Shown here in pieces: positions 44,873-56,345 of a stretch of DNA of 64,000 nucleotides. Position numbers and translations under genes: made by a program. The DNA comes from Streptomyces sp. DH41 (GTDB taxonomy: Bacteria > Actinomycetota > Actinomycetes > Streptomycetales > Streptomycetaceae), in NCBI RefSeq assembly GCF_029813785.1, contig NZ_JARVKY010000009.1:186001-250000 (forward strand). The letters run 5' to 3'. The notes under the pieces were generated by a model that was not told the DNA's origin, ran no database searches, and worked only from the letters and a program-made list of their open reading frames with translations. Each line of letters opens with the position of its first letter. The stretch's first letter is position 1.

Positions 44873-46780
44873 TCACCGGAAGAACACGTTGTCCGAGTCC
44901 TCCCAGCCGGCCGGCTCCGCGGGCGGCGGCTGCGGCCGTCGGTGCGAGCGGGCCTCGTACATCGCGTCGATCTCGAAGGCGTAGGTCCGCACGATCTCGT
45001 CCCGCCGGAGTTTCATCGACGGTGTGAGCAGCCCGCCCGCCACGTCGAACGGAGTGGGCAGGACGCGGAAGACCCGGATGGACTCCGAGCGCGACACGGC
45101 GCTGTTGGCCGCGGCGACGGCCCGCGCGACCTCCTCCCGCAGGGCGTTCTCCTCGCGCGCCTCCCGGGCCGGGGCATCACCCTGCAGGGCCAGGCCCGCC
45201 CGCCAGTGCGTCAGGAAATCAGGGTCGAGCGTGAGCAGCGCGCCGACGCAGGGCCGGTTGTCGCCCACGACCACCGCCTGGTGGACGAGCGGGTGCATGC
45301 GCAGCCGCTGCTCCAGGGCGGCCGGGGCCACGCTCTTGCCGCCACTGGTGATGATGACGTCCTTCTTGCGACCCGTGATCGCCAGATAATTCTCGTCGTC
45401 CAGATGCCCGAGGTCCCCGGTGGCCAGCCAGCCGCCGCGCAGCACCGCACGGGTGGCTGCCTCGTCACCGACGTACCCCTGGAACAGCGACGGGCCGCGC
45501 ACCAGGATCTCCCCGTCGTCGGCCACCCGGACCTCCATGCCGGGCAGCGGCTGCCCGACGGTGCCGGACTTCTCCCGGCCCAGCGGCTGCATCGTCAGCC
45601 CGCCGCTGGTCTCCGTCAGACCGTAGCCGTCGTGGACGTAGACGCCGATGCCCTCGTAGAAGAGGGACAGCTCGCGGCTGAGCGGCGAACCGCCCGACGT
45701 CGCGCGGCGTGCCCGGCCGCCCAGCGCGCTGCGCAGCCGGCAGTACACCGTCCGCTCGTACAGGGCGTGCTGGAGACGGAGGTCGAAACCGGGGCCCGGC
45801 CCCCTGCCCAGCCGCTGGCGTTCCAGCGCGGCGGCGAAGTCCCGCGCGGTGCCGGCGGCCCGCTCGAACAGCGCCCCGCGGCCCGCCTGCTGTGCGGTGC
45901 GCAGGAAATTCTTGTAGAGCTTCTCCAGGACCGAGGGGACGGCGTAGAAGTACGTCGGGCGGAAGGAGCGCAGGGCCGAGGCCAGCGCCTCCTCGGTCAT
46001 CGCGGGCTCGTGCCCCATGAGCAGCTCGCCCCGGACGCACAGGCTCTGGATCATCAGCCCGTACACGTGGGAGAAGGGCAGGAAGGCGAGGACGGCGCCC
46101 TGCTCTCCCGCAGGCGCCACCGTGTGGCCCCAGCCCTCGAGCAGCGTGTCGCACGGGCCGGCCAGACTGCGGTGGCTCAGCGCGCAGCCCAGGGCGCGGC
46201 CGGACGTGCCCGAGGTGTAGGCGACGACCGCCGTGGAGTCCGGCAGCACGATGCGGCGCAGGGAGTCGACCGTGGCGAACGGGAGGAACTCACCACGCGC
46301 CACGAGCGTGTCCACCGCACCCGCGTCCAGCTGCCACACATGGCGCAGCGCCGGCAGCGAAGCGCACACCGAGCCGACGGTCATCACACTCTGCTCGTCC
46401 TCGACCACCACGGCCACGCAGCCCGCGTCCCGCAGGATCCACTCGACCTGGTCGCGCGAGGAGGTCGGATAGATCGGCACGACCTCGGCCCCCACCGCCC
46501 ACAGCGCGTAGCTGAAGACCGTCCACTCGTACCGGGTGCGGGCCAGGATCGCCACGCGGTCCCCCGGCGAGATCCCGCACGCGATCAGCCCCTTGGCCAG
46601 GTCGACCACCTCGTCGCGGAACTCCACGGCCGTCACCTCCTGCCAGACGGCGGAGTCCGGGCCCCGGCGGCGGGCGAGCATCGGCAGCGCCGGCCTACGG
46701 GCAGCCGTCTCGAAGAGGCTGTCGGCGAGCCCCCCGGTCAGGGGCGGGACGGGCCGGGCAGCGAGAGCGAGGTCGCGCAT
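44873..46780 (-). CDS. Long-chain fatty acid-CoA ligase (AMP-forming)
   Basis: The 635-residue protein is an acyl/aryl-CoA synthetase of the ANL superfamily. The nucleotide-binding motif is AVVAYTSGTSGRALGCALSH, the aryl/acyl motif HDGYGLTETSGG, the hinge GDLGHLDDENYLAITGRKKD and the catalytic Lys region PSMKLRRDEIV near the end. It activates fatty acids with ATP and CoA in the cytoplasm or at the membrane. The P-loop has ALGCALSH where family members carry PKGV, an unusual change in the ATP loop that may slow or alter adenylation. The ATG at 46780 has AGGAG seven bases upstream. Confidence 0.85.
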   Translation of the reverse strand: MRDLALAARPVPPLTGGLADSLFETAARRPALPMLARRRGPDSAVWQEVTAVEFRDEVVDLAKGLIACGISPGDRVAILARTRYEWTVFSYALWAVGAEVVPIYPTSSRDQVEWILRDAGCVAVVVEDEQSVMTVGSVCASLPALRHVWQLDAGAVDTLVARGEFLPFATVDSLRRIVLPDSTAVVAYTSGTSGRALGCALSHRSLAGPCDTLLEGWGHTVAPAGEQGAVLAFLPFSHVYGLMIQSLCVRGELLMGHEPAMTEEALASALRSFRPTYFYAVPSVLEKLYKNFLRTAQQAGRGALFERAAGTARDFAAALERQRLGRGPGPGFDLRLQHALYERTVYCRLRSALGGRARRATSGGSPLSRELSLFYEGIGVYVHDGYGLTETSGGLTMQPLGREKSGTVGQPLPGMEVRVADDGEILVRGPSLFQGYVGDEAATRAVLRGGWLATGDLGHLDDENYLAITGRKKDVIITSGGKSVAPAALEQRLRMHPLVHQAVVVGDNRPCVGALLTLDPDFLTHWRAGLALQGDAPAREAREENALREEVARAVAAANSAVSRSESIRVFRVLPTPFDVAGGLLTPSMKLRRDEIVRTYAFEIDAMYEARSHRRPQPPPAEPAGWEDSDNVFFR

Positions 46781-46853
46781 GCGCTGGCTCCTGACGTGTA
46801 CGGACGGTGGGCCCCACAGACGAGCACCGGCGAGCACCGCCGTCGGCTGTGCT

Positions 46854-46872
46854 CGGAATCTAGCCGAGCCGC
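46854..46872. promoter_or_regulatory. Inverted repeat overlapping a -10-like element upstream of the acyl-CoA ligase
   Basis: GCTCGG (46854-46859) and CCGAGC (46867-46872) flank 7 bp; read on the minus strand the spacer holds TAGATT, a -10-like hexamer. No fitting -35 was seen. It could be a repressor site covering the acyl-CoA ligase promoter. Confidence 0.4.
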
Positions 46873-46944
46873 AGGCGGCGGGGGGCCGGGACGGCAGAAG
46901 TGTTCCCGCCTGGTGATCTCGGCGGATCGGGGGACCCGTACGGC

Positions 46945-47178
46945 ATGAGCTATACGAACCCCGACCCGGAACCCGAACGCACCACCGGACTGGAGCAGGG
47001 AGGCGGTGTGCCGCCCGGCGAGACCCCGCCTGCGGAGAGCAGCATGTCCGAGGCCGGCCCGTGGGAGGGGAACAATCCGCCCAAGGGCTGGGCCAAGGCA
47101 CCCCTGGCCGTGATACTCGCCCTCGTGGCGCTCGTCGCGGCGGGCTTCCTGGGCTACGCCCTGGTCCTGATCCTCTGA
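46945..47178 (+). CDS. DUF6480 family small membrane protein
   Basis: The 77-residue protein begins SYTNPDPEPERTTGLE, has an acidic, Pro/Gly-rich soluble part and one C-terminal membrane span (about 55-77, LAVILALVALVAAGFLGYAL) after the NNPPKGWAKAPLAV segment. This matches DUF6480, a small actinobacterial family of unknown function. With a cytoplasmic N-terminus and a C-terminal anchor it could tether or sense at the membrane. The ATG at 46945 has a GGGGG tract 12 bases upstream. It stands alone between two divergent or convergent genes. Confidence 0.75.
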   Translation: MSYTNPDPEPERTTGLEQGGGVPPGETPPAESSMSEAGPWEGNNPPKGWAKAPLAVILALVALVAAGFLGYALVLIL

Positions 47179-47211
47179 CGGGCCCCGGAAACGGTGACCC
47201 CGCGGGGCGTC

Positions 47212-48303
47212 TCAGGCCGCCTGAGTACGGCGTACGCACTCGGTGACGACGTCCCGCAGGCTGCCGGTGCGCTCCAGCAGCTCGCGCTGCACCCGGGCGC
47301 CGTTGCCGTGCCGCAGCAGCTCCGCGGCGCCCTCCCGCACCCGGTCGAGGTCGCCGTCGGCGGCCAGCGCCTCCCCGACGTGGTCCAGCAGGGCCCGTAC
47401 GACCGTCTCGGCGGGCATCCGCCGCATCGTCGCGGGATGCAGCAGCTCCTCCGTCAGCCCCGACCGGGCGGCCCGCCAGGCCGCGAGGCGGAGCAGGCTC
47501 ACGCTGTGCCCGGCCGGCTCCGCGCCCTCCCGCCACTCCCGCGCGGCCGTGTCGACCAGGGCGCGGGCGAGGGCGGCCACGACCACGGCCGTCCCGGAGT
47601 CCAGGCAGACGTCCGCGACCCGGAACTCGACCGTCGGGTAGCGCTGGGACAGCCGGACGTCGAAGTAGATCATCCCGTCGTCGAGGATCGTGCCGGTGGC
47701 GAGCATGTCCGCGACCCGGCGGTGATAGGTCTCCGCCGAACCGAACAGCTCCGTCGGACCGGCCGACGGCCAGCGCTGCCAGACCCGGCTGCGATAGCTG
47801 CTGTACGCCGAGTCCCTGCCCTGCCAGAAGGGGGAGTTCGCGCTCAGCGCGGCCAGCACCGGCAGCCAGGGCCGCACCCGGTCGATGACCGCGACGCCCT
47901 CCTCGTCGGACTCCACGGAGACGTGCACGTGGCAGCCGAGGACGAGCTGTTCGTGGACCACCACGCCGTACTGGTCGGCCATCCACTGGTAGCGGCGGTT
48001 CACGCCGACCGACGGGCTGACCGGCAGCGGCGACGTGGCGAGCGCGGCCACGGCGCAGCCGATCCCCCCGGCGTGCCGCCCGGCCTCCTCACGGCAGCGG
48101 ACGATCTCCGCGTGCAGCCGCTCCATGTCCGCCTGCGGATGCGTCGCGAACTCGAGCATCTGCTCGTGCAGTTCCTTCTCGAACACGTCCTGTTCGGCAT
48201 CGTCCAGCGAGGCCCGGGCGAGCACGGCGGCGGACAGGGCCCGCGGCTCGCCGGTCTCGGGGTCGACCAGGAGGAGCTCCTCCTCCACTCCGACGGTGCG
48301 CAC
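47212..48303 (-). CDS. Glutamate-cysteine ligase-type carboxylate-amine ligase (YbdK family)
   Basis: The 363-residue protein is of the GCS2/YbdK family: VGVEEELLLVDPETGEPRAL at the start (the catalytic Glu-Glu-Glu), EKELHEQMLEFATHP, CHVHVSVESDEEGV with metal-binding His residues, and PTVEFRVADVCLDSG. It joins a carboxylate to an amine with ATP; substrates other than glutamate plus cysteine are common, and gamma-glutamylation in ergothioneine or stress peptide routes is one option. The GTG at 48303 has AAAGGCGG upstream. It lies 147 bp after glgB on the same strand but is unlikely to be in the glucan operon. Confidence 0.85.
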   Translation of the reverse strand: MRTVGVEEELLLVDPETGEPRALSAAVLARASLDDAEQDVFEKELHEQMLEFATHPQADMERLHAEIVRCREEAGRHAGGIGCAVAALATSPLPVSPSVGVNRRYQWMADQYGVVVHEQLVLGCHVHVSVESDEEGVAVIDRVRPWLPVLAALSANSPFWQGRDSAYSSYRSRVWQRWPSAGPTELFGSAETYHRRVADMLATGTILDDGMIYFDVRLSQRYPTVEFRVADVCLDSGTAVVVAALARALVDTAAREWREGAEPAGHSVSLLRLAAWRAARSGLTEELLHPATMRRMPAETVVRALLDHVGEALAADGDLDRVREGAAELLRHGNGARVQRELLERTGSLRDVVTECVRRTQAA

Positions 48304-48450
48304 GTGATGCCGCCTTTCTGTGGGCCCGGCCGCGGCGACGACGAGGTCTTCTCGGTTCTGGGACCACCGGGGACGAGGTCTCCCCGGTCCGTCCCAGGCC
48401 CACCGACTGCCCCGGGAGGGCGGCCGGACACCTGGTCGCGCCGCCGCGCC

Positions 48451-50673
48451 TCACAGGGCGTACGGCATCAGCCACACCGTGGCCAGGGGCGGGAGCGTGA
48501 TCCGGATGCTCCCGTCCTCCGGCTTGACGGGGTCGGGACAGGTCACGCCGGAGCCGCCGTACTCCTCGGCGTCCGTGTTGAGGACCTCCTGCCAGGCGGT
48601 GACGTCGTCGCCGACCGCGAGCCCGTACTCGTGGCGGACGACCGGGGAGAAGTTCGACACCGCCAGCAGCGGAGTGCCGTCCGTGTCGAACCGCAGGAAC
48701 GCGAAGACGTTGTCCTCGGCCGCGTCCACCGCGACCCAGCGGAATCCGGCCGGATCGGTGTCGCGCCGCCACAGGGCCGGGGTCCGCCCGTAGCGGGTGT
48801 TGAGGTCGCGCACCAGATCCTGGATGCCGCGGTGGTCCGCGGCGGAGTGGTACCCCTCGTCGAGCAGCCACCACTCGGGGCCCTGCTTCTCCGACCATTC
48901 GGCGCCCTGCGCGAACTCCTGCCCCATGAACAGCAGCTGCTTGCCCGGGTGCGCCCACATGAAGCCGAGGTAGGCGCGGACGTTGGCCCGCCGCTGCCAC
49001 CAGTCGCCCGGCATCTTCGACACCAGCGCCTGCTTGCCGTGCACCACCTCGTCGTGCGAGATCGGCAGGACGTAGTTCTCGCTGTACGCGTACACCATCG
49101 AGAAGGTCATCTCGTGGTGGTGGTACCTGCGGTGCACCGGCTCGTGGGCGGCGTACTCCAGCGAGTCGTGCATCCAGCCCATGTTCCACTTCAGGCCGAA
49201 GCCGAGCCCGCCGGTGTCGGTGGGCCGGGTCACCCCGCCCCACGCGGTCGACTCCTCGGCGATCGTCACCACGCCGGGGCAGCGCCGGTAGACGGTCGCG
49301 TTCATCTCCTGGAGGAACGCCATGGCCGCCAGGTCCTCCCGGCCGCCGTACTGGTTGGGCTCCCACTGGCCCGAGTCGCGCGAGTAGTCCAGGTAGAGCA
49401 TCGAGGCGACCGCGTCGACGCGCAGCCCGTCGATGTGGAACTCCTCGCACCAGTACACCGCGTTCGCCACGAGGAAGTTGCGCACCTCGGTCCGCGCGAA
49501 GTCGAAGGTGTACGTCCCCCAGTCCGGGTGCTCCGCGCGCCGGGAGTCCCCGGGTTCGTACAGCGGGTCCCCGTCGAACCGGGCCAGCGCCCAGTCGTCC
49601 TTCGGGAAGTGCGCCGGCACCCAGTCCATGATGACGCCGATCCCCGCCCGGTGCAGGGCGTCGACCAGGTACCGGAAGTCGTCGGGCGAGCCGAGGCGCG
49701 CGGTCGGCGCGTAGAAGCCGGTGACCTGGTAGCCCCAGGACGGGCCGTAGGGGTGCTCGGCGACCGGCATCAGCTCGACATGGGTGAAGCCCAGGTCCCG
49801 GACGTAGGCGGGCAGCTCATCGGCCAGCTCGCGGTAGGTCAGCCCCGGCCGCCAGGACGGCAGGTGTACCTCGTACACCGAGAACGGCGCCTCGTGCACG
49901 GGCGTGTCGGCGCGGGTCCGCATCCACTCCCGGTCGCCCCACTCGTAGTGCGAGGCCGTCACCACGGACGCCGTGTTCGGGGGCTCCTCGGCGGCCCGGG
50001 CCATCGGGTCGGCCTTGAGGACCCGGTGCCCGTACCGCGAGTGGACCTCGAACTTGTACCGGGTGCCCTCACCGACGCCCGGCAGGAACAGCTCCCACAC
50101 CCCGGACGAACCGAGCGAGCGCATCGGGAACGCCGTGCCGTCCCAGTGGCTGAAGTCGGTGGCGACCCGCACCCCCTGGGCGTTCGGCGCCCACACCGTG
50201 AACCGGGTGCCGGCGACGCCCGCGTGGGTCATCGGCTCCGCGCCGAGGGCCTGCCACAGCTGCTCGTGCCGGCCCTCGGCGATCAGGTGCAGGTCGAGGT
50301 CGCCGAGTGCGGGCAGGAAGCGGTACGGGTCGTGCGTCTCGTGCTCGCCCTCCTCGTAGGCCACGACGAGGGTGTACGCGGGGATCTCCGCCAGCGGCAG
50401 GACCCCGGAGAAGAGGCCGTCCTCCTCCGACACGAGGGCGTGGCGCTCGCCGTCGACGACCACGCTCACCCCGCGGGCGAAGGGACGCAGCGCCCGGAAG
50501 GCGATGCCGCCGGGCACCGGGTGGGAGCCGAGCAGGGCGTGCGGGTCGTGGTGGGCGCCCGCCAGCAGGCGCCCCCGGTCGGTGGGGTCGAGGGGCGGGG
50601 CGGCCCCGCACGCACCGGGTGTGGGCGGGACGGGACCGGACGGCTCGGGGAGCGAGGTGTCGCGGAGGGCCAC
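48451..50673 (-). CDS. glgB: 1,4-alpha-glucan branching enzyme GlgB
   Basis: The 740-residue enzyme adds alpha-1,6 branches to linear glucan in the cytoplasm. It has N-terminal carbohydrate-binding (CBM48) modules (about 30-225) and a GH13 barrel with YEVHLPSWRPGLTYRELADEL, DGLRVDAVASMLYLDYSR (nucleophile Asp), IAEESTAW (acid Glu), and LPISHDEVVHGK (third Asp). A C-terminal all-beta domain follows. The length matches actinobacterial GlgB. It is the last gene of a four- or five-gene operon glgE-treS-mak-glgB, with a 3-bp gap to the maltokinase gene. GlgE makes linear glucan that GlgB branches. Confidence 0.95.
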   Translation of the reverse strand: MALRDTSLPEPSGPVPPTPGACGAAPPLDPTDRGRLLAGAHHDPHALLGSHPVPGGIAFRALRPFARGVSVVVDGERHALVSEEDGLFSGVLPLAEIPAYTLVVAYEEGEHETHDPYRFLPALGDLDLHLIAEGRHEQLWQALGAEPMTHAGVAGTRFTVWAPNAQGVRVATDFSHWDGTAFPMRSLGSSGVWELFLPGVGEGTRYKFEVHSRYGHRVLKADPMARAAEEPPNTASVVTASHYEWGDREWMRTRADTPVHEAPFSVYEVHLPSWRPGLTYRELADELPAYVRDLGFTHVELMPVAEHPYGPSWGYQVTGFYAPTARLGSPDDFRYLVDALHRAGIGVIMDWVPAHFPKDDWALARFDGDPLYEPGDSRRAEHPDWGTYTFDFARTEVRNFLVANAVYWCEEFHIDGLRVDAVASMLYLDYSRDSGQWEPNQYGGREDLAAMAFLQEMNATVYRRCPGVVTIAEESTAWGGVTRPTDTGGLGFGLKWNMGWMHDSLEYAAHEPVHRRYHHHEMTFSMVYAYSENYVLPISHDEVVHGKQALVSKMPGDWWQRRANVRAYLGFMWAHPGKQLLFMGQEFAQGAEWSEKQGPEWWLLDEGYHSAADHRGIQDLVRDLNTRYGRTPALWRRDTDPAGFRWVAVDAAEDNVFAFLRFDTDGTPLLAVSNFSPVVRHEYGLAVGDDVTAWQEVLNTDAEEYGGSGVTCPDPVKPEDGSIRITLPPLATVWLMPYAL

Positions 50674-50676
50674 GGG

Positions 50677-52038
50677 TCAGTCTCCTCTCACGGCGAGTCG
50701 TTCGATCGCCGCCATGGGTACGGGAAGCCAGTCGGGGCGGTGCCGGGCCTCGTACAGCACCTCATACACGGCGCGGTCCGTCTCGTAGGCGCGCAGCAGG
50801 CCGTGCTTCTTACGGGGGTCCCACCCGGCGCGGGCGGCGTAGCCCGCGCAGAACGCCTCCCGGCAGCGGCGCGCCCACTCGGGGCGCCACGGGCGGCGCT
50901 GCCGGGCGGCGTAGTCGAAGGAGCGCAGCATGCCCGCGATGTCCCGCACGGGGGAGTGGGCGCTGCGTCGTTCGGACAGCGGTCGGGACGGTTCCCCCTC
51001 GAAGTCGATGACGAACCAGTCCCGGCCGGCCCGCAGTACCTGCCCCAGATGCAGGTCGCCGTGGATACGCTGGGCGGGCGGTCCGGAGTCGCAGGTGGAC
51101 AGCGCCGCGAAGGCCGCCCGCAGCCCGGGCACGAAGGGCTGCAGCGCCGGTACGCAGTGCGCGGCGGCGGTCAGCCGCTCGGTCATCGCCGCCGCCGTCC
51201 GGTCGTTCTCCCCGGGCGGGCCGGCCGGGAAGGCGGAGGCCAGCGCGAGGTGCACGTCGGCCATCGCCTGGCCCAGTTCATGGGCCTGGACGGTGAAGTC
51301 GTCCCCGGCTGCCAGCGCGTCCAGGGACAGCGTCCAGCCGTCGGAGGCGTCGTGCAGGAACGGCTGGAGCACGCCGAGCGTCGCCTGGTACGGATGGGTG
51401 GTCCGCATCCACGCCACCGGTGCGGGGACCCGGCCGCAGCCCTGCCGGGCCAGCGCGTCCGGCACCTCCAGGTCGGGGTTGACGCCGGGCTGGATGCGCC
51501 GGAAGAGCTTCAGGATGAACTCGTCGCCGTAGATCAGCGACGAGTTGGACTGCTCGGCGTCCAGCAGCCGCGGCGCGAGTCCGCCGGGCACCGGCCGCGC
51601 GGGGTCGGACTCGAAGCGCAGCGGTCCCGCCTTGCCGGGACGCCTGAGCCGTTCCAGGAGCAGCTGGGCCGTCCGGGGGTCGTGCAGCGCGTCGTAGACC
51701 GTCCGGCCGGCCAGCGGGCCGTCCTGCACCTGCCCGATGAGCGCCCGGCCCAGACGCGGCGACGGCTGCTCGCGCACGCCGAGCAGCAGTTGGTAGCAGT
51801 CGCCGGCCGGGGGAGCGCCGCCCGGCGCGGGCACGGGGCCGTGCCCGGTGTGCACCAGGAGGTGCAGACAGCCCGGGAAGAGCTCGGTCATCGACAGCAG
51901 ACCGAGCTCTTCCACGGGGCGGTCCTTGCCCGCGAACCAGCGCTGGCGCGGCAGCCACTCCCGCAGCAGCCCGTCGAGCGAGGCCATGGGCTCGGCGAGA
52001 TGCCTGCGTCTGGGGCGCAGGGGTGCGGTCTTCGGCAT
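50677..52038 (-). CDS. mak: Maltokinase (Pep2/Mak)
   Basis: The 453-residue protein phosphorylates maltose with ATP to maltose 1-phosphate, the donor used by GlgE. It has the aminoglycoside-phosphotransferase-like fold: an N-terminal cap (about 1-130; LREWLPRQRWFAGKDRPVEEL), the LIYGDEFILKLFRRIQPGVNPD lobe with the Lys, and RIHGDLHLGQVL plus WFVIDFEGEP as catalytic loop and metal Asp. Pep2 is its older name in Streptomyces. It is 28 bp after treS and 3 bp before glgB. A second in-frame ATG (about codon 18) is possible but would remove some conserved sequence. Confidence 0.93.
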   Translation of the reverse strand: MPKTAPLRPRRRHLAEPMASLDGLLREWLPRQRWFAGKDRPVEELGLLSMTELFPGCLHLLVHTGHGPVPAPGGAPPAGDCYQLLLGVREQPSPRLGRALIGQVQDGPLAGRTVYDALHDPRTAQLLLERLRRPGKAGPLRFESDPARPVPGGLAPRLLDAEQSNSSLIYGDEFILKLFRRIQPGVNPDLEVPDALARQGCGRVPAPVAWMRTTHPYQATLGVLQPFLHDASDGWTLSLDALAAGDDFTVQAHELGQAMADVHLALASAFPAGPPGENDRTAAAMTERLTAAAHCVPALQPFVPGLRAAFAALSTCDSGPPAQRIHGDLHLGQVLRAGRDWFVIDFEGEPSRPLSERRSAHSPVRDIAGMLRSFDYAARQRRPWRPEWARRCREAFCAGYAARAGWDPRKKHGLLRAYETDRAVYEVLYEARHRPDWLPVPMAAIERLAVRGD

Positions 52039-52066
52039 GGTGACGCGTCCTTTCCTCGGCCCACGC

Positions 52067-53781
<1,715 letters not shown>

Positions 53782-53785
<4 letters not shown>

Positions 53786-55782
53786 GAGGCTGCTGACCCT
53801 TCGTTCTGGGGCGTGTCGGCGGACGGCCGCCGGACGTGGAAGACGTGCGCGGGGGCCCGGCCGGGCTCCAGCCGCACGTAGTTCGTCCGGCCCCAGTGGT
53901 AGGTCTCATCCGTGAGTTCGTCGTGGACCGGTACCGACTCGTGCCAGTCGAGGCCGAGCTGCGGCATGTCGAGCGAGATCGTGGCCTCCTGGGTGCGGTG
54001 CGGATCGAGGTTGGCTACCACCAGCACGACGTCGGACCCCACGCGCTTGCTGTACGCGATCAGCGCGTCGTTGTCGGTCCGGTGGAAGCGCAGGTTCCTG
54101 AGCCGGTGCAGCGCGGGGTGGGCGCGCCGGATGGTGTTGAGCTTGGTGAGGAGGGGGGCGATGGTGCGGCCCTCGCGTGCGGCGGCGGCCCAGTCGCGGG
54201 GTTTGAGCTGGTACTTCTCGGAGTCGAGGTATTCCTCGCTGCCTTCGCGCAGGGGGGTGTTCTCGCAGAGTTCGTAGCCGCTGTAGATGCCCCAGGTGGG
54301 GGAGAGGGTGGCGGCGAGGACGGCGCGGACCTCGAAGGCGGGGCGTCCGCCGTGCTGGAGGTGGGCGTGCAGGATGTCGGGGGTGTTGGTGAAGAGGTTG
54401 GGCCGCATGTAGGAGGCGGCGTCGCCGGTCAGTTCGGTGAGGTACTCGGTGAGTTCCCGTTTGGTGTTGCGCCAGGTGAAGTAGGTGTAGGACTGCTGGA
54501 AGCCGATCTGGGCCAGGGTGTGCATCATCGCGGGGCGGGTGAAGGCTTCCGCGAGGAAGACGACGTCGGGGTCGGTGTGGTTGATGTCGCCGATGACCCT
54601 CTCCCAGAAGGCGACGGGTTTGGTGTGGGGGTTGTCGACGCGGAAGATCCGTACCCCGTGGTCCATCCAGTGGCGCAGGACGCGGACGGTTTCGGCGGCG
54701 ATGCCGTCGGGGTCGGCGTCGAAGGCGATGGGGTAGATGTCCTGGTACTTCTTGGGCGGGTTCTCGGCGTGGGCGATGGTGCCGTCGGGGCGGTGGTGGA
54801 ACCACTCGGGGTGTTTGTGGACCCAGGGGTGGTCGGGGGAGCACTGGAGGGCGAAGTCCAGGGCCACCTCGAGGCCCAGTCGGGTGGCCTCGGTGACGAA
54901 GTGGTCGAAGTCGTCGATGGTGCCGAGCTGGGGGTGGACGGTGTCGTGGCCGCCTTCGGGGGAGCCGATGGCCCAGGGGACGCCGACGTCGTCGGGGGTG
55001 GCGGAGAGGCTGTTGTTGCGGCCCTTGCGGTGGGTGGTGCCGATGGGGTGGATCGGGGGGAGGTAGACGACGTCGAAGCCCATCGCGGCGATGGCGGGGA
55101 GGCGGCGGGCGGCGGTGCGGAAGGTGCCGTGGGGCTGGGTGGGGGTGCCCTCGGAGCGGGGGAAGAACTCGTACCAGGCGCCGTACAGGGCGCGTTCGCG
55201 TTCCACGAGCAGGGGCAGCGGGTCGGAGGTGGTGACCAGCTCCCGCAGCGGATGCCGGGCCAGCACCGCGTCCACCTCGGGCGTCAACGCCGCCGCCAAC
55301 CGGGTGGCCACCGGCAGCGTGTCGTCCAGCAGGGCCGTCGCGGCGGCCAGTACCACCTCACGCCCGGCGCTCTTCGGTACCCCCGCGGCGGCCCGCCGGT
55401 ACAGCTCGGCGCCCTCCTCCAGGACCAGGCCGGTGTCGATGCCGGCCGGCACCTTGATCCGCGCGTGGCGCTGCCAGGTGGCGACGGGGTCGCTCCACGC
55501 CTCCACCCGGTAGGTCCAGTCGCCCGGGGTGCCCGGGGTGACCTCGGCCCCCCAGCGGTCACTGCCCGGGGCCAGCTCCCGCATCGGCGTCCACGGGCCC
55601 GGCCGGCCCTCGGGGTCCTTCAGCACGACGTTGGCGGCCACCGCGTCGTGCCCCTCGCGGAACACGGTCGCGGTGACCTCGAACGTCTCGCCCGCCACCG
55701 CCTTCGCCGGGCGTCTGCCGTACTCCACCACCGGGTGGACGTCCCGTACCGGGATACGTCCGATCCCCACGGTCGCACTCAT
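53782..55782 (-). CDS. glgE: GlgE alpha-1,4-glucan:maltose-1-phosphate maltosyltransferase
   Basis: The 666-residue GH13_3 enzyme adds maltosyl units from maltose 1-phosphate to glucan, building a glycogen-like polymer. Motifs seen are IGRIPVRDVHPVVEYGRRPA at the start, GFDVVYLPPIHPIGTTHRKG, DFALQCSPDHPWVHKHPEWF, FRVDNPHTKPVAFWE (nucleophile Asp) and VVFLAEAFTRPAMM (acid Glu). The old Streptomyces name is Pep1. It heads the core treS-mak-glgB group. The segment 54200-55180 shows an unusual run of GGG-ending codons on the reverse complement (many G-rich runs on the plus strand), which differs from the rest of the gene. Confidence 0.95.
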
Positions 55783-55834
55783 CCGTTCTCACCTCCGCCG
55801 TGCTCGGGGCCGGGCGCGGGCCCGGCCGTCGGGG

Positions 55835-56107
55835 TCAAGCCGCGCCGGAGGGGGTCTTCCGCCCCGACGGGGAGAGCCGGTCCCCCTGTTCCTGCGCATG
55901 GGTGACCAGGTTCGTCCGCAGATACCGTTCGGCGGCATCCGCGGCCTCGCGTGCGCACCGCTTTCCCATCAGGACGCACAGGGTGTAGCCGGAGTCCTCG
56001 AAGGTGGACCGGACGCCCCCGTCCGCGGGGGACGCGAGCATCGAGCGTTCCCAGGCGCGGTAACGCCGCAGCTGCCGGGCGACTTCGCTCTTCGCGGGAA
56101 GCAGCAT
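55835..56107 (-). CDS. DUF5133 family protein
   Basis: The 90-residue protein has MLLPAKSEVARQLRRYRAWE at the start and the DUF5133 core YTLCVLMGKRCAREAADAAER in the middle, with a polar C-terminus. The family is small, actinobacterial and of unknown function. It lies 52 bp upstream of glgE on the same strand, so it may be the first gene of the glucan operon. The window has a second copy beside a sigma factor (25394-25660). No promoter with confidence was found. Confidence 0.75.
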   Translation of the reverse strand: MLLPAKSEVARQLRRYRAWERSMLASPADGGVRSTFEDSGYTLCVLMGKRCAREAADAAERYLRTNLVTHAQEQGDRLSPSGRKTPSGAA

Positions 56108-56314
56108 GGCCGGTCACCTTCCGGACGGTCCGGGGGTACGGACGATCGACTTCTTCACACATGGTGCACGGACGGTGACGCGCCGTCTTGTTGGAAGTTC
56201 AACCACTTTCTCGTGTTGCACGAATGGACTACCGCTCCCACTCTGGAGTGACTCAGAAGCGATCAGTGCTCACGCTTCGTGTCGGGGAGCTCGTCCCCCA
56301 AGGGGCGAGGAGGA

Positions 56315-56328
56315 GCGAGAGCTCTCGC
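56315..56328. promoter_or_regulatory. 14-bp perfect palindrome before the pep a2-glgX operon
   Basis: GCGAGAGCTCTCGC is self-complementary over 14 bp and ends 17 bp before the ATG at 56346. It lies in a stretch with several other GAGG repeats and could be an operator or a leader hairpin near the ribosome binding site. Confidence 0.45.
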
Positions 56329-56345
56329 GGTGAGGAGCCACGACG

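Noticed and set aside
56134..56139. GGGTAC as SigB -10 before the pep a2-glgX operon
   Set aside because: No fitting -35 and more than 200 bp from the start codon.
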